The notes under the pieces: generated by a model | Database searches by the model: none | Told to the model about the DNA's origin: nothing | What the model saw: only the letters and a program-made list of their open reading frames with translations | In this document: piece after piece, positions 53,392 to 63,790 of the stretch | Numbering within the stretch: position 1 is the stretch's first letter | How the letters are laid out: every line of letters begins with the position of its first letter | NCBI GenBank assembly: GCA_963930655.1 | Contig: OZ005621.1 | Span: 13,007,001-13,071,000, forward strand | DNA from: Myrica gale | Lineage: Eukaryota > Streptophyta > Magnoliopsida > Fagales > Myricaceae | DNA length: 64,000 nucleotides | Direction: 5' to 3' | Program-made: the position numbers and the translations under genes

Positions 53392-54081
53392 CTAAAAATA
53401 AAATAAACATATATCTAGCCACACCACCAAAGGAGGATCTGTCGCCTCATACAGCCAACACAAATCAGAAAAATGCTCAAAAAAGGAGGATAAGCCTTCA
53501 AGATCAATCTTGGAGGCGGCCCATCGAACAAGGTGGTGCGCAGCAAAGTTTGCACCACGATTCACATGCTGAAACTTCCAGGATTCCACAGACACCAACA
53601 TATGACAAATATCGCTAACAATATTGGTAAACTCCCAATCCACTATTTTTGGGAAGCATTTGATGGCCTTGATAATTTGAGAAGCATCTCACTCAACAAT
53701 TATTTTTTGTCAACCTCTCCTACAATCTTTTGCAACCCCCAGCCGTGCAGCCATTGCTTCACCTACTGCTGGAGAATCTGCCAGAATTTTTTTTGCAACT
53801 GTCCCTGTACTATCCCAGAAAACACCAGCTGTAACAGCAAAACCATCTCGCATAGAGACATCAGTATTGATTTTTATAAACTGATCCGGAGACGGTTTCC
53901 AGATCTGCCCACCAACCCTCAGATTCATATTCTAGGCGGCAATGTACTCTTTGCTCAACTTATTTATTTTATCAAAAAGGACTAGCACATCAGTGAAACA
54001 CCCCTCATGGTTGACTTTATTACGATATAGCCAAAGCATGTATACTATATTTGCTGAAATAATTGGAAGGAAAGTGCATCT
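53392..54081 (-). pseudogene. LINE C-terminal RNase H domain
   Basis: KPSPDQFIKINTDVSMRDGF and GVFWDSTGTVAKKILADSPA, then VGEAMAARLGVAKD and WKFQHVNRGANFAAHHLVRW. These match the plant LINE RVT_3-type RNase H (KxNxDAS...GVVxRDxxG...E.A...A...V.R..N..AH.LA). A frame break near 53700 separates the two halves. It continues outward to about 54080, where the copia LTR starts. Confidence 0.88.
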
Positions 54082-54499
54082 TGTTGGCTTTTGTGCACAA
54101 TCGAGATTTTGATGATTTCAATAAATGGATGAGTTTACAAAATGGACATCTTCGAAGACAAAGAAAACTTGACGAAAAGAGCAAAACCTTGAAGAAAAAG
54201 GAACAAGAAGATGCAAGGAGCTTAAAGTGAAGATTCAAGACCTTAGGGTATAATCCTTGTAACTCTTTATTTCACATTTGACAAGGATTTGAATCACGCA
54301 CTTGCATATCTTTCAAAATGTGCATAAACCGTTTTAAGTTTTGTTTGAAAGATTAAAATGTTTTATAGGTTTCAAAACACCCCAAACAAACTCCCACACC
54401 TTTCATATACTTATGGGAAGTATGTCTTCAAAATTGGGTGTTTATAAGTGGTCAAAAATCTTGTTTTTAAAAGAACCGGATCATGCTTAAGTTGAGGAG

Positions 54500-54655
54500 G
54501 TCGACCGACTGTTCAATCGGTTGACCGGTACTTCGACCGCCTCATGTAGCGGTCGACCGGTTGGTTTTGACAAAAGAGACGTTGAAGCTTCTGACAATAT
54601 GACTGTTGGGTAACGGTAACTTGAAACGGTCGACCGGTTCATGTAGCGGTCGACC
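54500..54655. repeat. 20-bp-phased GTCGAC pairs in SIRE LTR
   Basis: Cores centre at 54502.5 and 54522.5 (GTTGAC); 54534.5 (TTCGAC) and 54554.5; 54631.5 and 54651.5. Each pair is exactly 20 bp apart. The last pair, with linker CGGTTCATGTAGCGG, nearly matches the array at 32945-32980. Confidence 0.95.
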
Positions 54656-55379
54656 GGCTCGTTTTAGCAAAAACTCCCAACGGCTATAAAGGCTCGTTTT
54701 CATATGTGGCCTATAAATACACCTTCATTTCGTCTAAAATGATAACCCAACAACCACATATCATTTCTACTACTTGAGAAATATTCTAAACCTTCCTATT
54801 CTATATTTTTCATAGCATTCACACAAAACATACTTTCATATCCTTGTCTTTGTGTGAATAAAGAGATAGAGTTTCCATTTTCATATCTACTCTATCTAGA
54901 GAGTTTTTGTTCTTCCATCTACCTATCCAATAGAGGTGTTTCCTTTAGTGAGGCTGTTCACTAAAGAAGAAGCTTTGAGAGTGTATATCTCGAGCTTGGT
55001 GAGGTTGTGAGTGGTGAGCTAGAAAAAACACTTGGGTGGGTTTGAGTGTTGATCCCGGGAAAACACTTGTACGGTTCACTAGCACCCGGAAGCTAGTGTG
55101 TAAAGCTATTGAAGAATAGTGGAAAACCTCAAGGCTCGGTGAAGGAGCTTGAGGGGTGGATGTAGGCGGGTTTGCCGAACCACCTAAAAAATCACGTGTT
55201 TGCTTTCTCTATCCCTACTCTTTACATTTAGCACTTACATACTTGTTATATTATTATACTTGTGCTAAATTAGTCTTTAGTTTGCAAACACGGTTTTGGG
55301 GGTTAATATCGAAAAGTTTAGAAAACCAATTCACCCCCCCTCATGGGTTGCCTTAATCCTGAAATCAAGGACTCACAAT

Positions 55380-55391
55380 TGGTATCAGAGC
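55380..55391 (+). other. Primer-binding site of SIRE-like fragment
   Basis: TGGTATCAGAGC, the perfect initiator tRNA-Met complement common to plant retrotransposons. Confidence 0.95.
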
Positions 55392-55483
55392 TTGGTGTTC
55401 ATATTTACAAGATTTAACCATCTTGAGTTAGAACGGCAACTACAAGCTTCAACACTCAAGTTGAAGGGCTTTCCACTCTTAGA

Positions 55484-55826
55484 CCACCTTTTTTTGACGA
55501 AAATGATTATGCATATTGGAAAGCTAGGATGAAAATATATCTTCAATCCATTGATTATGATTTATGGTTATGCACGTTGAATGGTCCACATATTCCCACA
55601 AAGAAAGTTGGAGAGGTTGAAACCCTTAAAAACGAAAATGAATATAGTGACCTACACAAAAAGAAAATCTCTTTAAATGCTAGAGCTATGAACATTCTTT
55701 ATTGTGCTTTAGAAAGAAATGAATTTAATAGAATATCTTCTTGCACAAATGCTAAGGAAATTTGGCATGCTCTAGAAATTACTCATGAAGGAACAAGCCA
55801 AGTTAAAGAGTCAAAAATCAATATGA
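55484..55826 (+). pseudogene. Copia gag N-terminus (UBN2-like), truncated
   Basis: It reads FDENDYAYWKARMKIYLQSI and DYDLWLCTLNGPHIPTKK. After a linker it continues LNARAMNILYCALERNEFNR and ISSCTNAKEIWHALEITHEG, then TSQVKESKINM. This is the start of SIRE/Tork-style gag (YxxWKxRMxxYLxS; LNxxAxNxLYCALxxxEFxRIS; AKEIWxxLExTHEGTxQVKESKINM). Coding stops at a junction with LINE text near 55826, so nucleocapsid and pol are missing. Confidence 0.92.
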
Positions 55827-55844
55827 TTGGCAAAAATGCCCCGG

Positions 55845-56286
55845 TTTATTTTTTGACCAGACCAACACATGTATTTAGCTAGGCAAGAGTTAATGGCATC
55901 CACATCCCTCTTTGTACCTTTGGCAAAAATAATAAGATCGTCTGCAAAAAGTAAACGAGACACTACCGGAGTATTTCTGCCCAATTTGATACCTCTAAAT
56001 TTTCATTCCAATTCTGCGTGGTTATGCAATCTGGAAAGTATTTCAGAACATAGAATAAACGAATAGGGACATATGGGGTCACCTTGGCGTAGACCGCAAG
56101 TGGGTGAGAAATGACCAAAATTTCCTCCATTGAGCAAAATTGAGAATTTGGAAGTCGAGAGGCAAATATTTATCCATGAGATCCATTTTTTATTGAAACC
56201 AAACAAGTCCATAAATTTGAGGAAATTCTATTCAACGTGATCATAAGCCTTCTCCATATCGACTTTAAGTGTCATCCACCCTCTGT
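55845..56286 (-). pseudogene. LINE reverse transcriptase core
   Basis: WMTLKVDMEKAYDHVE (56286-56230), FGFNKKWISWINICLSTSKF, FSPTCGLRQGDPICPYSFIL (GLRQGDP motif intact), then VVSRLLFADDLIIFAKG (catalytic ADD intact) and KYMCWSGQKIN. A stop follows HVE, and one follows AELE. This continues the RT stretch at 58319-58450. Confidence 0.95.
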
Positions 56287-58318
56287 CATGGGCGGAAACA
56301 AGCCATGGCGGCCACCATGGTTGGCTCCGCCCAAACAAAAATTTTACATGTAAATTTTTTTGATTATTTTTTTATAAATAGGTTGGTCTGGGCCCGCCAT
56401 GGTTAAGCCCAAGGCCCAAGCCAAAATAAATTTGTACATCTGTTTGTTATTTTTTCATGGCCTGCACGCACCGTTTTTTCCTCTCAGCCCTCTCTATCAG
56501 ATTTTCTCTCACACTGCTGAAGACAGAAAGACACGGTTTCAATTTTGTTAACCTTCTAAAATTCTATTCGTACCTCTTTCAAGTCTCAGTGTCTCTCTCT
56601 CACAAACACACGACAACACCGTTAACATACTAGTACCAATGCGGCAGTGCCTCTCTCGCTCTCCCTCAAGCCTCAGCGCCACCAGCTACCGCCTACTGCC
56701 TAGGTATGGCTTTCAGCATTTCCTTCCTTTCTTCTCACTTCTCTAAATATCATTCTCTCTATCCCTCAAGCCTCACTTCTTAGATTTTCTCTGCCCCACC
56801 GTGCAGCCACCACTGTCTGCTACGCCACAGACCTCTTGGCTCTTGTCCACTCTTAAGAGGTAATAAAATTATAAATTATGTTAGATTTGATAATTTTGAT
56901 TTTAAAGGGCTGATCAATGGCCAATTCCCGAATGATTTTTTTGGGTGAAATTGTGAATTTAAGTGCATTTTTTTAAAAAAAATTAATTTATCCTTATATT
57001 TTGAAATTGTTCAGTTTATGATTATCTTGTCTTGTGAAATTAATTTGTGTCAATATATGATTGGGATTTAATAATTTGAGATTAAGAATTTGTAACTATC
57101 TTGAATTATGTTTTGATTCCAAATTAGGGCACGTTAGGCAGAATTAATTATATATAAAATAGAATTATTGCATTTTAATTTTTCACCAGCATCTTTCTTT
57201 TTGTCAATGTCTAGGAATAGTTGCAGGTTCTCTCTTTAATTTTAGATGGTTCGGTATACTTGATTGATTTAGCTATATATCTTAGACAGCTAATAATTTG
57301 GGAGAAATTATTTGATTATTTGATTGATTTAGCTATATATCTTATAAATGCATTGTCACAAGTTTTACAGCGAAAGGATCAAGACATAGTTAATGTTATG
57401 ATTTTAGTTAGAGTTTTGAGAGAACGGTTGTAGGAGTTGAGGGAGATAGGATGGGAGAAATTTTTAGAACAATTCAAAATATTTTGTCTGAATAATTCTA
57501 TCAGTGTGCCCAATATGAAAGATATTATATCAGCTCGCGGTCATTCAAGGCATGGAGAGCAAACAATTACTTATTTGCATTATTTTCGTGTGGAAGTGTT
57601 TTGTCAGGTTATTGATTTAATTGTTCAAGAGATAAATGATCGTTTCACAGAAGCAACTACGTAATTACTTCTTTGCATAGCATGTCTTGATCCAAGTGAC
57701 TCATTCTCAACATTTGCCCTTGATAAGTTATGTCATCTTGTTGTGTTTTATCCAGAAGATTTCTCAACAACTGAGAAGTTGTTTCTTAGAGATCAGCTTG
57801 ACACTTACATTAGAGATGTTAGATTCCATAATGTTTTTTCTGGGTTTCAAGATATTGGAGGTCTTGCTGTGAAGATGGTTGAGACCAGAAATAATATTTT
57901 GTATCCACTAGTTTATAAGCTTATTGAGTTGGCATTGATCTTACCAGTTGCGACTGCAACTATTGAGAGAGTGTTCTCTGCGATGAAGATTATCAATACT
58001 GATTTGCGTAATAGGATGAGAGATGACTGGATGAATGATTGCATGATAGTGTACATCGAGCAGGAGATTTTTGAAACTATAGAGAACAAAGTCGTTTTGC
58101 AACATTTTCAAAAGATACAAAAATGCGGGATCCAATTGCCCCCTTAGTCGTAGTACATAGTACGATATGTGTATTTTAATATTTTTAATATTTTTAGTCT
58201 TTAATTTTTTATATTGTAATTCTAAGACAATTTTTAGCATTACGTATAAAAAAAAAACTTTAGTCATTTTGCTATAAAAGTTCGCTATAGTTGGCTTCTA
58301 ATCCTGGTTCTGCCACTG
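56287..58318 (+). mobile_element. hAT transposon (ZMYM1-like transposase), internally deleted
   Basis: Ends CATGGGCGGAAAC and, inverted, CAGTGGCAGAACC match at 9 of 13 positions. Perfect 8-bp duplications flank it. Length 2032 bp. It carries only the C-terminal half of a transposase. Confidence 0.95.
57205..58147 (+). pseudogene. hAT transposase C-terminal part
   Basis: A broken frame with LDGSVYLIDLAIYLRQLI-type text, FLEQFKIFCLNNSISVPNMK, YLHYFRVEVFCQVIDLIVQE then INDRFTEATT, and a last intact piece 57743-58147 with YPEDFSTTEKLFLRDQLDTY, VYKLIELALILPVATATIER, VFSAMKIINTDLRNRMRDDW and MNDCMIVYIEQEIFETI. LP.ATATIER.FSAM..(I/V)...LRN.M.D..L.D...Y.E is the hAT dimerisation region of ZMYM1/TTF-type transposases. 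The N-terminal zinc finger and first catalytic residues are missing. Stops at 57431 and 57661. Confidence 0.93.
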
Positions 58319-58450
58319 CCCTCTGTTGCCTCTTTTATGAATCATACCATGGAACAACTCCGCTGCAACTATGTAATTATCATGGATATTCCGGCCCGGA
58401 ACAAAAATTAATTGACAAGGAGAAACCAGCCTAGGAAGGAGGATTTTATG
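58319..58450 (-). pseudogene. LINE RT N-terminal fragment
   Basis: Minus strand RLVSPCQLIFVPGRNIHDNY and IVAAELFHGMIHKRGNRG: the RT motif (L.S..Q.AFVPGR.I.DN...A.E..H) just before the hAT. Upstream LINE sequence stops near 58450. Confidence 0.92.
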
Positions 58451-61200
58451 TTATGTTTTTACTTTTTAACAAACTCTATTGCTTATTTATTAAAAAATCT
58501 CATCAAATCTTATTTCTCACTACTTTTCAACAAACTTCAATAAAAATAATTTTATAAAAAAAACATTCTTAATTTTTTCACAAAACTCTAGTAAAAATAA
58601 CTCTCAAAATTCTCCTTAAAAATTTTTCTTGCCAAATATGATGTTAGTGTGAACAACTCCCCTCGTGCAGTATCTAGAACGTAGAGGCTGAGATAGTAAA
58701 GTTTAATTAAGAGAACTAGGAGAAAATACGTAGTGTAATAGAGTAGGTCGAGGCAAGAGGAAAAAAGAGTACCACAATTATATATAACATGCGTGCATGC
58801 AAGAGTGCTTAGCTTGGCAGCAAAGCGTCTGCCGCCGAGCGAACGGGCGATCGTGTCTTCCAACCGAAGCAAGAGAAGATAGCAATAATGATGCCATGGG
58901 CGCCCTGCCAGTTAAGATCACTCGCAGTCTCGCATAGTTCAGGCAGGGACCCATTTCAATAAGACATCAATAACGTCGTTACGTCATAGCCCTTTCAAAT
59001 TCAGTACGACTCTTCCTGAAGGATATAACTAAAGCAACAACTCCATGGCCGTGGAAAAAGATAACAAGTACGACAGGGCGCCGCCTTGTGGAGTCCCACC
59101 ATTAACCGAGCACCACCATTGATCTGTTGGGTAGTGGTACAGTACAGCTCTATGGCCCCAAAACAGTGCCTAGGAATGAGACCCCAGAGTCACACCGCTA
59201 GGCTACTACAAGACTACTACTCCACTGTTGAAAAGGAACTTTTCTTTTTATCCCCAACCTGGATCGATCCATTTGATTTGAATATACAAGTGGACCACAT
59301 CAATTTGGCTCAATCCGCACTCCCAAGACATTCCCTAAATTGAAAATGTCTGGTGGCATTGCAACAGGGGTTAGAATTATTGGTTGGTGGTATGGATTAA
59401 TAATATTATTTCCTGCTCCACTTGTATTATATCTGCACTACATTGACTTTATGTTAACAATGGGTTATATCTTATCCCGCTGATCATATTTTTACCCAGA
59501 TGTCTAAAACAGAGAGGCAACCCATAGAAGCTTCTTTCACAGGAATCATTGTGTTCAAAAAGAGTAAGCAAGAAATTATTGAACTACAGAGAGAAACTAC
59601 TTGAGGTGGGTCAGTCTAGATAAACTTACATCCTCCATAAAAAGTCCATTAATGAACTACATATTTACTTCTCAAGCTGTATTTAACTCTTTTATATAAA
59701 AGTATCTACCCAAATCACAAAAAATTCACATTTTTAACCAAAATGTGGGACTAAGACAATTTATATTATACTCATGAAACTTTGAATGTAACATTCAACT
59801 ATAGTAGAAGGAGAAACATGTCCTGTTGAAAAGGATTTCAGCCTTGTCATTGTGCATATATAAGGACAACTGAGATACTGTGCTGGAGGCGTGGAGATCG
59901 GAGTTGAAAGATATCCAAGCCCCCAACTTGACTCGCTTCGTCTTTTTATATGGTTATCATCCTTACAAATGAATAGGGCGAGATCAAGTTACATTATAAA
60001 AGTCATATGCGTATCAATTTGGTTACCTTCGCAAAATATCATGATTTGATATTCTTGGTATTCTACTTTTCAAGCTAAACCGCGGTGCCCCAAGAAAAAT
60101 AAAAGGAGACAATGAAAATAAAAGGAAAAAAGGAACGCCAAAAGAGAAGAAACGACCACGCGCCGCATGACTGGGTCCTGCTCTCTTAGGCGAGCTCAGC
60201 GCTCCTCGGAGCTATTTTCTGGTGGCGCGTGGTGCACACGCGCCGGGCATTCTCCTTGCGCAGGCAGTGTCTCGGCCTCTCCGCTTGTCCTTGCTTGCTC
60301 TATGAGGTAACTGGCCCATGGCATAAAACCTTTATTGTTCATCCAAGTTGAGGCAGATATGTTTGAGTTCAATGCACAAAGGGTATTCTAGATTTCCAAC
60401 ATTAACTAAAAAAGTAAAAAAGATAATCTAGTGCATCGTATAATTACAAATTTTCATCTTCTCTAGGGCGCGCACAATTTGAACTCATTCATGTGGAACC
60501 CATAAAATTGTAATAGCAAAAATTAGATGCCAAGGTACATTAACAAAGACCTTATATATGACACTTTATATGGGTTTGTAAGGGAAAAAGATTCAAACCA
60601 AAGCATTTAGTGGTCCAAAGATGTTATAATGCAGTCTAGATTTGCTTTTTGAAACAAAAATTTCACCACCTCGTTCATTCAATAAAAGAGAGCTGGTTAT
60701 TCACTTCTGATTGATATTTAAATTTCGAATTAATAAGTCCGAATATCTTAATGTCTCTATCATTGAGGTTGGAGATAATGCATGACAGGGACTTTTATAA
60801 TTGCAACTGGTAGAATATTAAAAAAAGAGCATCGCGAAATTTTAATCTCGCAGCAAACCCTATATAATGATGAAGATGGCAGCTCGAACACATACTATAG
60901 GACAGCGCCGTTAATGCGGATTAGATTTGCTTAAACTAATCGAACTTTCTACTTACATCAACCCAATAATTCCTCGGTTGGTCTGTCGATGAATCGATGA
61001 CCCACCCAGGAACCAAAAAATAAAAATAAAAATAAAAAGAATGAGTTATTATTGGTCGAACATTCTTGTAGAAATGTGAGGCATCCAACGGTGAGGATTT
61101 CATGAGAAAAAGGCCAAGTTGGAAGGTCTTAAAAAGCATCTCTCTTAAGATAAAAGGTCCTTCGCTGCATTTGAGTTCTTCGTCGTGGTCCACTCCTCGG
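58451..61200. other. Intergenic region with MITE-like AT stretch
   Basis: 58450-58630 is an AT-rich stretch with TTTTCAACAAACTTCAATAA words like those at 52670-52765. 60160-60270 is a GC-rich patch with a near-palindrome GGCGCGTGGTGCACACGCGCC (60224-60244). No coding recognised. Confidence 0.5.
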
Positions 61201-61833
61201 TCTGTATAAGTACTCTGCCCTTTGTTGAAGTGGTCTTTCTTGTACTGTCTAGGCTGCGTTGGTTCTGCGACCGATGACTACAGTCTCTCTCCTCTTCAGA
61301 AGCTCCTTTGTGCCCTTGAAAATTAATGGAGATCCCAGATCCTTCTCCTAATTCTGTATTTTATGTATCTGTCATCCTTTTTTAGCTTTCCTTGAGAAGC
61401 ATGTCCCTTATCTTTTACTCCCTTTTTTAACTCACTGGATCGAAGACAAGTCTTCTGTTGGTACTTTAATTTATCTGTAGAGTACCAGATTCAGTTTCTG
61501 CTCCAATTTCATTCGAAGTTACAGTCTGCTCAGGATGTTGTGAACTTGCGGAGATGGAGGTGTAAAATCAGCCACTTTACATTGATATTATACCTTCTCT
61601 CTCTAATTCTCTCTCTCGGTCTTTAATTTTGAAATACTAAACTTCATGGTTCTCTAGATTCCGGTCTCTTCTGTAAATCATTTGTGTGTTGGATGCGTTG
61701 CATTCCTGAGAGCTGTCAATGGTCCCTTGCTTTTATCCTTTCAGGGGCTACTAGCTGTCATTGCTTTTGAGCTGAGCTGTGAATTTGGTTTCTCTTCCAT
61801 TTTCTTTTCCTTCTTTTTCGTACTGTAGTACCC
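61201..61833 (+). promoter_or_regulatory. Probable promoter and 5' UTR of DUF4408/DUF761 gene
   Basis: The TATA-like TCTGTATAAGTACT at 61200-61213 precedes a CT-rich leader (TCTCTCTCCTCTTC at 61283-61296). About 600 bp separate it from the ATG, and an intron in the leader is possible. Position and composition only. Confidence 0.35.
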
Positions 61834-62754
61834 ATGACAAACCAGTTTCAAAACTGGTCGTTCAGAACCGCTAGATTTGGGACGGCAATCTGGGCAGCGA
61901 AGCTCTTATTGTTATCCACAGGGATTGCATCTACTTTAATGTTTTTCAAAGTGGCGTTAATTCCCTTCATAATAAACTTGTCAGTATCCACTCTTCCACG
62001 CCTCTGGATCTCCCTCCGAGGCTGGCTCTCTCCTCCGTACATCTACCTCATCGTCAACTTCATCATCATCACCATCGCCGCCTCTTCCGCCTTCCAGCAC
62101 CAAAAGCACCATCCTTCCTCCTCGCCTACAGATGCTAAACCTACAGCCACCCACCAACCCCAACACGGAGACCAAACCAAAAGCTTCCAAGACATCAATT
62201 CAAAACATGAGTCTATGAAAGGCAACAATCTTAACCATTCCCACGAGACCCTATGGGACTACGTCCTGGAAGAGCACGAGAAGCAGCAAGTTAAAGCTAC
62301 TTTGACTTCCAACCCGTTACCAGAAGCATCTCCCGAAGATTCTTGCGTAACAGAAGCCGGTGAGGACAAAGGTCGTGTCGACGAGGATACCCTGGACGCG
62401 ACATGGGAAGCGATCATGGAGGCCCAAGGGAAGACAAAGACGCAGCAGCTCAAGAAGAGCGAGACCTGGGACGTGCCGCCCCGTCTTGCAAGGGTTGAAG
62501 CGAAACTGAATAATGTAGTAGATCACGGTGATCCTGATCAGGACGATCCTGTCTCTTGGGCTCTGAAGGAACTAAAGAAGTCGGACACTTTCAGTGAGAG
62601 AGTATCGTTGAGGGGGATGGACAAGTCAATGAGTCAGGACGAGTTGAACCGCCGAGCTGAAGCGTTCATCAAGAAGATCTATGATGACATGAGGTTACAG
62701 AGGCTGGAATCTGCCCAGCGGATGATAGAGATGGTCGATGGGGGTACAGTTTAG
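61834..62754 (+). CDS. DUF4408 and DUF761 domain protein (cotton-fibre-protein type)
   Basis: An intact single-exon frame of 306 codons. The N-terminus has two hydrophobic segments (about residues 18-50 and 68-86). The second, with RLWISLRGWLSPPYIYLIVN, is the DUF4408 motif, suggesting membrane association. The middle (90-260) is hydrophilic, Lys/Glu/Ser-rich and probably disordered, and contains ETLWDYVLEEHEKQQ and DATWEAIMEAQ, a repeated (T)(L/T)W(D/E)..(L/M)E motif. The C-terminus ELNRRAEAFIKKIYDDMRLQ, then RLESAQRMIEMV, is DUF761. This pairing defines a plant family whose members are expressed in cotton fibres and other tissues. The molecular role is unknown. The start is the first ATG after stops upstream, and the length is usual for the family. 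Confidence 0.9.
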   Translation: MTNQFQNWSFRTARFGTAIWAAKLLLLSTGIASTLMFFKVALIPFIINLSVSTLPRLWISLRGWLSPPYIYLIVNFIIITIAASSAFQHQKHHPSSSPTDAKPTATHQPQHGDQTKSFQDINSKHESMKGNNLNHSHETLWDYVLEEHEKQQVKATLTSNPLPEASPEDSCVTEAGEDKGRVDEDTLDATWEAIMEAQGKTKTQQLKKSETWDVPPRLARVEAKLNNVVDHGDPDQDDPVSWALKELKKSDTFSERVSLRGMDKSMSQDELNRRAEAFIKKIYDDMRLQRLESAQRMIEMVDGGTV

Positions 62755-63463
62755 TGTAATTCATGGGAGTAAAAAGATAAGAAACACTTTTTTTAATCAT
62801 CAGTATTAAAAACGTGAGGGAATGAGATGTATGTAGAATCTACGACACGTGTCTCCCTTATATGGTAATGGTGAGTCACTGATTAGACTAGCTGGAACTA
62901 CCAACGCGTGCCATAACCATAGGAGGTGGGCTACCTTTTGTTTCGCCCTGAATATCCAATTAAAAGTACCTCTCAGATCATAATTCCCAAGGTCTTACTA
63001 TATAAATAATGTCTCATCTAAATTATATATATGCCAAAAGTGTTGTACATTATTTGTCGTACTTCTCTCAATATTGTTGAATATTTTCAGTTTTGCTCTA
63101 TCTAATAATTTCCAAGTAATATATATAATAAGCCAAGAAAGGGTGTGAGAAAGCAGCGAGTTTTTAAGCAATCGAACGGACGAATAAGGAAGAAAAGAAC
63201 ATGGTACAAATAAGGATAGTACAGAAATTCTTCCACGGCAAAATTGTCTGTGCAGAAGATGGTAAGCTCTCCGCGATTCGTGAGGGACACATGTCAGGAT
63301 AGTGCAGGAGGTAATGGGCGAGGCTGGGCTGACAGTGATGTATATAAAAATACACCTATAGATACATACATATAAAATTTCCATAGCCTAATAATATATT
63401 GAAATTTACAACTGTTGATCATAGGAACAATGACATCACAGCTGATTCATCATAGATTATAAA
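62755..63463. other. Downstream of the DUF761 gene, no gene seen
   Basis: AT-rich. The short minus-strand frames (63384-62998) are isolated, rich in Leu/Ile/Tyr, and lack support. Confidence 0.5.
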
Positions 63464-63658
63464 GGTATTGTTTGACCCTAATTTGGGCCCAAAAATTTAG
63501 TTTTAATAATAAAAAATTCATCACATAATTTTTTATTATTATAATATTTATTAAATAATTTATCTCTCTTCACTTTTTCACCAACTCTCATAACATATCT
63601 TTACTTTATAATATTTTTCAAACTCTAATACCCAAAATTTTCACCCTCAAACATCCCC
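63464..63658. mobile_element. MITE copy, diverged at left end
   Basis: The right end CTCAAACATCCCC (63646-63658) is identical to the end of the 36502-36686 MITE. The left end GGTATTGTTTGA corresponds with changes. The interior shares CTCTCTTCACTTTTTCACCA with the copy at 5066 and, inverted, with 36502. Confidence 0.75.
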
Positions 63659-63790
63659 TTTCAGTTTGGCATATGATACTAGCAGTGACGAAACCATGAT
63701 TGATGTCTTGGAGAGCAAGACTCGTAAAGTAATATACCTACCAATTTTGATCCATTTCGTGAGGATAATCTATGTCACATTATAGAGTAG

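Larger units (their letters stand above)
54082..55826 (+). mobile_element. SIRE-like copia fragment: complete LTR plus start of gag
   Basis: LTR 54082-55377 (TGTTGGCTTTTGTGCAC to ATCAAGGACTCACA), primer-binding site TGGTATCAGAGC at 55380-55391, then gag until about 55826, where LINE sequence resumes abruptly. Most of the element is gone. The LTR contains six GTCGAC-like cores, four of them in 20-bp steps. Confidence 0.9.
56279..58326. repeat. 8-bp target site duplication CCCTCTGT flanking hAT
   Basis: CCCTCTGT is at 56279-56286 and again at 58319-58326. Removing the element and one copy puts the LINE RT in frame across the site (minus strand GNRG then WMTLKV). Confidence 0.97.
53392..58450 (-). 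mobile_element. L1-type LINE split by hAT and copia insertions
   Basis: Minus-strand pieces in order: RT start (58450-58319), RT core (56286-55845), RNase H tail (54081-53392). Between the first two lies a hAT element. Between the last two lies a copia LTR plus partial gag. LINE coding between RT motif FADDL and RNase H (several hundred codons) is missing. Confidence 0.88.

Noticed and set aside
53533..53985. 150-codon plus-strand frame
   Set aside because: Antisense shadow of the LINE RNase H domain.
62998..63384. 128-codon minus-strand frame downstream of the DUF761 gene
   Set aside because: Isolated, hydrophobic low-information translation of AT-rich DNA without homology or codon support.
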